Shown: positions 6,741 through 9,349 of the stretch, in pieces
How positions within the stretch are numbered: position 1 is the stretch's first letter
Layout: each line of letters starts with the position of its first letter
NCBI GenBank assembly: GCA_902795975.1
Contig: CADBNE010000068.1
Span: forward strand, 1-9,349
DNA length: 9,349 nt
Origin: an uncultured Erysipelotrichaceae bacterium
Lineage (GTDB): Bacteria > Bacillota_I > Bacilli_A > RF39 > UBA660
Reading direction: 5' to 3'
Translations under genes and position numbers: made by a program
Notes under the pieces: model-generated
The model's database searches: none
Told to the model about the DNA's origin: nothing
Seen by the model: the letters and a program-made list of their open reading frames with translations, nothing else

Positions 6741-7571
6741 CATTAATTTATCAAATATTTTAGGTATTTCACTTTCAAATACTAATCTTTCACCAGAAAT
6801 AGGATGTCTTAATACTAGTTCATATGAATGTAAACACATTCTTTTAATAGGATCTATATGACTACCATATTTCTTATCTCCTACTACAGGATTACCCATC
6901 TCACTCATATGTACTCTTATTTGATTTTTTCTACCAGTTTCAATATTAATATCTAATAATGTATATTTATCATTATATTTTAATACTTTATAATTAGTAA
7001 TTGCTTTCTTACCTATTTTAGAACTATGTACGAATGTATTCTTTTCTTCATATAAAAGGTTTTCTATTCTACCATCTTTTTTAATAGTACCTTCTACTAT
7101 TGCTATATATCCTCTTTTAGTAACTAATTCATTCCAATTATCTTGATATAACATTTTAAATCTTTCTGATTTAGCAAACATTACTATACCAGAGGTTTCT
7201 TTATCTAATCTATTAACTATAAATACTTGAAATTTATTTTCTGTAGCATACTTTCTTACCATTCTATATAATGTATCGATATCTGATGCACTACTACCTA
7301 TAGTAAGTAATCCAGCTTTTTTATCTACTACTAATATTTCATTATCTTCATATATTATTCTAAAAGGAGTTTTAACTTCTTTCTCTAAACTTATTTCAAT
7401 AGTATCATTAGTATTAACTTTATATGGTAATTTATCTATTACTTTATTATTAACACTTACTTTTTTATATTTAAAGAATGATTTAATTTTACTCTTAGAA
7501 TAATCACTATTATTAACAATATAATCTATTATATCGCTATTATTCTTAACAATTAATTTTATATTTTTCAT
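6735..7571 (-). CDS. RluA-family 23S rRNA/tRNA pseudouridine synthase
   Basis: The 278-residue enzyme should isomerise uridine to pseudouridine in structured RNA. An S4-like RNA-binding segment is at the N terminus (about 13-60, YSKSKIKSFFKYKKVSVNNK). The catalytic domain follows: IIYEDNEILVVDKKAGLLT (about 72-90), the active-site motif NRLDKETSG (120-128) with catalytic D123, and the RluA signature TGRKNQIRVH with GNPVVGDKKYG (212-236). Many family members have HRLD and TGRTHQIR at these places, so N120 and the KNQ variation are modest departures. The target (for example the RluD sites of 23S rRNA, or tRNA) cannot be assigned because Bacillota carry several paralogues. It has its own promoter and terminator and appears monocistronic. 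The start at 7571 is preceded by a weak SD (AGGCAGTGAT, 7577-7586). Confidence 0.93.
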   Translation of the reverse strand: MKNIKLIVKNNSDIIDYIVNNSDYSKSKIKSFFKYKKVSVNNKVIDKLPYKVNTNDTIEISLEKEVKTPFRIIYEDNEILVVDKKAGLLTIGSSASDIDTLYRMVRKYATENKFQVFIVNRLDKETSGIVMFAKSERFKMLYQDNWNELVTKRGYIAIVEGTIKKDGRIENLLYEEKNTFVHSSKIGKKAITNYKVLKYNDKYTLLDINIETGRKNQIRVHMSEMGNPVVGDKKYGSHIDPIKRMCLHSYELVLRHPISGERLVFESEIPKIFDKLMK

Positions 7572-7592
7572 ATTATCACTGCCTATAAACTA

Positions 7593-7621
7593 ATTATAAC
7601 ATGAATATTAAAATAAAACAA
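7593..7621 (-). promoter_or_regulatory. Promoter of the pseudouridine synthase gene
   Basis: An extended -10, TGTTATAAT (TATAAT at 7593-7598), has a weak -35 TTGTTT (7616-7621) exactly 17 bases upstream. The -35 lies inside the T run of the pflA terminator. Transcription should begin near 7586, giving a short leader. Confidence 0.65.
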
Positions 7622-7642
7622 AAAGAAGATATTAATCTTCTT
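7611..7642 (-). terminator. Intrinsic terminator of the pflB-pflA operon
   Basis: On the minus strand AAGAAGAT (7635-7642) pairs with ATCTTCTT (7623-7630) around a four-base TAAT loop, followed by a T-rich run (7611-7622). The pflA stop codon TAA (7632-7634) forms most of the loop. Confidence 0.82.
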
Positions 7643-8333
7643 CTAATATTTTATATAAATCTTTTAATCTATCTTGATCCATAGGAGGTACACCTTCTAA
7701 TGGATATTTAATACCTAATGTCTTATATTTATCTATTGCCATAGTATGATATGGTAATAAATCTATTCTTTCTACATTATCTATCTTTTTAAGATATTCT
7801 TTTAAAGATAACATATATTCTTTACTATCTGTAATACCAGGTACTACTACTTGTCTTATCCATACTTTCTTATTTAATCTATTTAATACTTGTATAAATT
7901 CTTCTTGATATTTTATATCATTACCAGTGATATATTTATAACCACTACTATTAGTATGTTTAATATCTAGTAATACAATGTCTATATATTCTAATAAATC
8001 ATCATAATTACCATTACCTACTCCAGCAGTATCTAGACATATATGAATATTATTTTCTTTTAATTTTTTAGATAATTCTATAATAAAATTACTATGTAAT
8101 AATGGTTCTCCACCTGAGAACGTTACACCACCATTATTTCTAAAATATGGTTCACATCTCATTATTTTATTATATACTTCATCTACTGTCATATTATCTT
8201 TACCACGTACCCAAGTTTCAGGATTATGACAATACTTACATCTTAGTTTACATCCATTAAAAAATATTACAACTCTAATACCAGGTCCATCAACAAGACC
8301 CATAGTTTCTATTGAATCAATACTAGCTTTCAT
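7632..8333 (-). CDS. pflA: Pyruvate formate-lyase activating enzyme (radical SAM)
   Basis: The 233-residue radical S-adenosylmethionine enzyme uses a [4Fe-4S] cluster and SAM to abstract a hydrogen from a glycine of PflB, creating the glycyl radical under anaerobic conditions. The cluster cysteines are C28, C32 and C35 in CKLRCKYCHNP (CxxxCxxC). The N-terminal GLVDGPGIRVVIFFNGC and the SAM-contacting GGVTFSGGEPLL (68-79) are typical of PflA, as are LLDIKH and WIRQVVVPG. The length fits single-cluster PflA (about 230-265), with no extra ferredoxin-like insertion as found in other glycyl-radical activases. Its ATG shares one base with the pflB stop (TAATG, 8331-8335), so translation is probably coupled to pflB. 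The gene is closed by a hairpin terminator. Confidence 0.97.
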   Translation of the reverse strand: MKASIDSIETMGLVDGPGIRVVIFFNGCKLRCKYCHNPETWVRGKDNMTVDEVYNKIMRCEPYFRNNGGVTFSGGEPLLHSNFIIELSKKLKENNIHICLDTAGVGNGNYDDLLEYIDIVLLDIKHTNSSGYKYITGNDIKYQEEFIQVLNRLNKKVWIRQVVVPGITDSKEYMLSLKEYLKKIDNVERIDLLPYHTMAIDKYKTLGIKYPLEGVPPMDQDRLKDLYKILEED

Positions 8334-9349
8334 TACATCTTCTCATGGAATGTACGTGCTATTACTTCTTCTTGTTGTTTTCTAGTTAATCTAGAAAAAT
8401 GTACTGAGTATCCTGATACACGTATAGTAAGTAATGGATATTTATCTGGATTTTCCATAGCTTCAATTAATGTCTCTCTATTAAGTACATTAACATTTAA
8501 ATGATGTGCTCCTTGTCTAAAGTATCCATCTAACATATTAACTAAGTTAGTTTTTCTTTCTTCCATATCTTTACCTAAAGCATTAGGAACTATAGAGAAT
8601 GTATTAGATATACCATCTTTACAACATTCTTTATATGGTATCTTAGCTACTGAGTTAAGACTTGCTATAGCACCTGATGAATCTCTACCATGCATTGGAT
8701 TAGCACCTGGAGCAAATGGTACACCAGCTTTTCTTCCATCAGGAGAAGCTCCTGTCTTAGAACCATATACTACATTAGATGTAATAGTTAATACTGACAT
8801 AGTTGGTTCAGCATCTCTATATGTAGGTTGTTTCTTTAATTCAGAAGATATTTTATTTACTATTTCTACTGCTATTGAATCTACTCTATCATCATCATTA
8901 CCATATTTAGGATAATCTCCTTCAATTTCAAAATCAACAGTAATTCCATCTTCATCTCTAATTGGTTTTACTTTAGCGTATTTAATAGCTGATAATGAAT
9001 CTGCAGCAACAGATAATCCAGCTACACCATACGCCATATATCTATGTAATATAGTATCATGTAATGCCATTTGACCTGCTTCATAAGCATATTTATCATG
9101 CATATAATGAATTATATTCATAGCACTACTATATATTTCAGCAACTTTTTCTAATGCTTTCCAATATACAGCTTTAACTTTTTCATAATCTAAAACTTCA
9201 TCATCCATGATATCAAATCCATCAAGAACTTTTTCTTTCTTCATTTCATCAATACCACCATTTATTGAATATAATAATGTTTTAACTAAATTACATCTAG
9301 CACCAAAGAATTGCATATCTTTACCTACTCTCATAGCAGATACACAACA
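8333..9349 (-). CDS. pflB: Formate acetyltransferase (pyruvate formate-lyase), C-terminal 338 residues (runs off right edge)
   Basis: PFL converts pyruvate and CoA into acetyl-CoA and formate by a radical mechanism in fermenting cells. The open frame continues past the first in-window ATG (9334) to base 9349, and the first five codons read CCVSA. The window therefore starts exactly at the catalytic Cys-Cys pair (C418/C419 in E. coli numbering). The C-terminal glycyl-radical motif [10 protein letters not shown] is present, with the radical Gly codon at 8411-8413. Other diagnostic blocks are [54 protein letters not shown] and [12 protein letters not shown]. These match true PFL rather than glycerol dehydratase or other glycyl-radical enzymes. 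About 400-410 N-terminal residues lie outside the window. pflA follows directly. Confidence 0.97.
   Translation of the reverse strand, partial: CCVSAMRVGKDMQFFGARCNLVKTLLYSINGGIDEMKKEKVLDGFDIMDDEVLDYEKVKAVYWKALEKVAEIYSSAMNIIHYMHDKYAYEAGQMALHDTILHRYMAYGVAGLSVAADSLSAIKYAKVKPIRDEDGITVDFEIEGDYPKYGNDDDRVDSIAVEIVNKISSELKKQPTYRDAEPTMSVLTITSNVVYGSKTGASPDGRKAGVPFAPGANPMHGRDSSGAIASLNSVAKIPYKECCKDGISNTFSIVPNALGKDMEERKTNLVNMLDGYFRQGAHHLNVNVLNRETLIEAMENPDKYPLLTIRVSGYSVHFSRLTRKQQEEVIARTFHEKM

Noticed and set aside
1..9349. CRISPR array, insertion sequence, prophage genes, tRNA or rRNA genes, or Mycoplasma-type TGA = Trp code
   Set aside because: I see no regularly spaced repeats, transposase or integrase motifs, or RNA gene signatures besides the T-box. 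TGA serves as a stop at 1605 and Trp is TGG.

Overview
The window is very AT-rich, and every convincing gene lies on the minus strand. Its contents suggest a low-GC Bacillota bacterium, plausibly a gut-type lineage of Bacilli near Erysipelotrichales or the Mollicutes. The supporting signs are a T-box leader, Shine-Dalgarno sites of the AGGTGAT/AAAGGAG type, a pyruvate formate-lyase system and a YlmC/YmxH-type PRC-barrel gene. TGA is used as a stop (at 1605) and Trp is encoded by TGG, so the standard bacterial code applies. The lineage is an inference; no 16S or other taxonomic marker is present.

In transcription order (right to left) the layout is as follows. (1) 9349-7632: the C-terminal half of pyruvate formate-lyase (pflB), translationally coupled through TAATG to its radical-SAM activase pflA, closed by a terminator whose loop contains the pflA stop codon. 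(2) 7571-6735: an RluA-family pseudouridine synthase with its own extended -10 promoter and a terminator overlapping its stop. (3) 6680-1872: a tightly packed three-gene operon. It encodes a 1321-residue protein I do not recognise, a roughly 70-residue diverged cold-shock/OB-fold-like protein, and a small lipoprotein whose C-terminal half looks like an SPFH/Band-7 domain. A hairpin terminator again overlaps the last stop codon. (4) 1827-1603: a 74-residue PRC-barrel protein. (5) 1595-1: a consensus sigma-A promoter and a complete tRNA-Val-type T-box riboswitch, followed by an HD-domain hydrolase gene and valS. The HD gene and valS overlap by 14 bp, and valS runs off the left edge.

Functionally, the right end is anaerobic pyruvate metabolism (CoA + pyruvate to acetyl-CoA + formate), the middle-right gene modifies RNA, and the left end is valine tRNA charging under uncharged-tRNA control, with an HD phosphohydrolase co-regulated. 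The centre is the least explained part. The giant protein has about 1000 residues of apparently helical, repeat-like sequence and a distinct C-terminal alpha/beta-looking domain with a conserved-looking HGERTGACMRIGGAG block. Its tight coupling to a nucleic-acid-binding-like small protein and a lipoprotein is the best candidate here for an undescribed module, but no function can be assigned from sequence alone.
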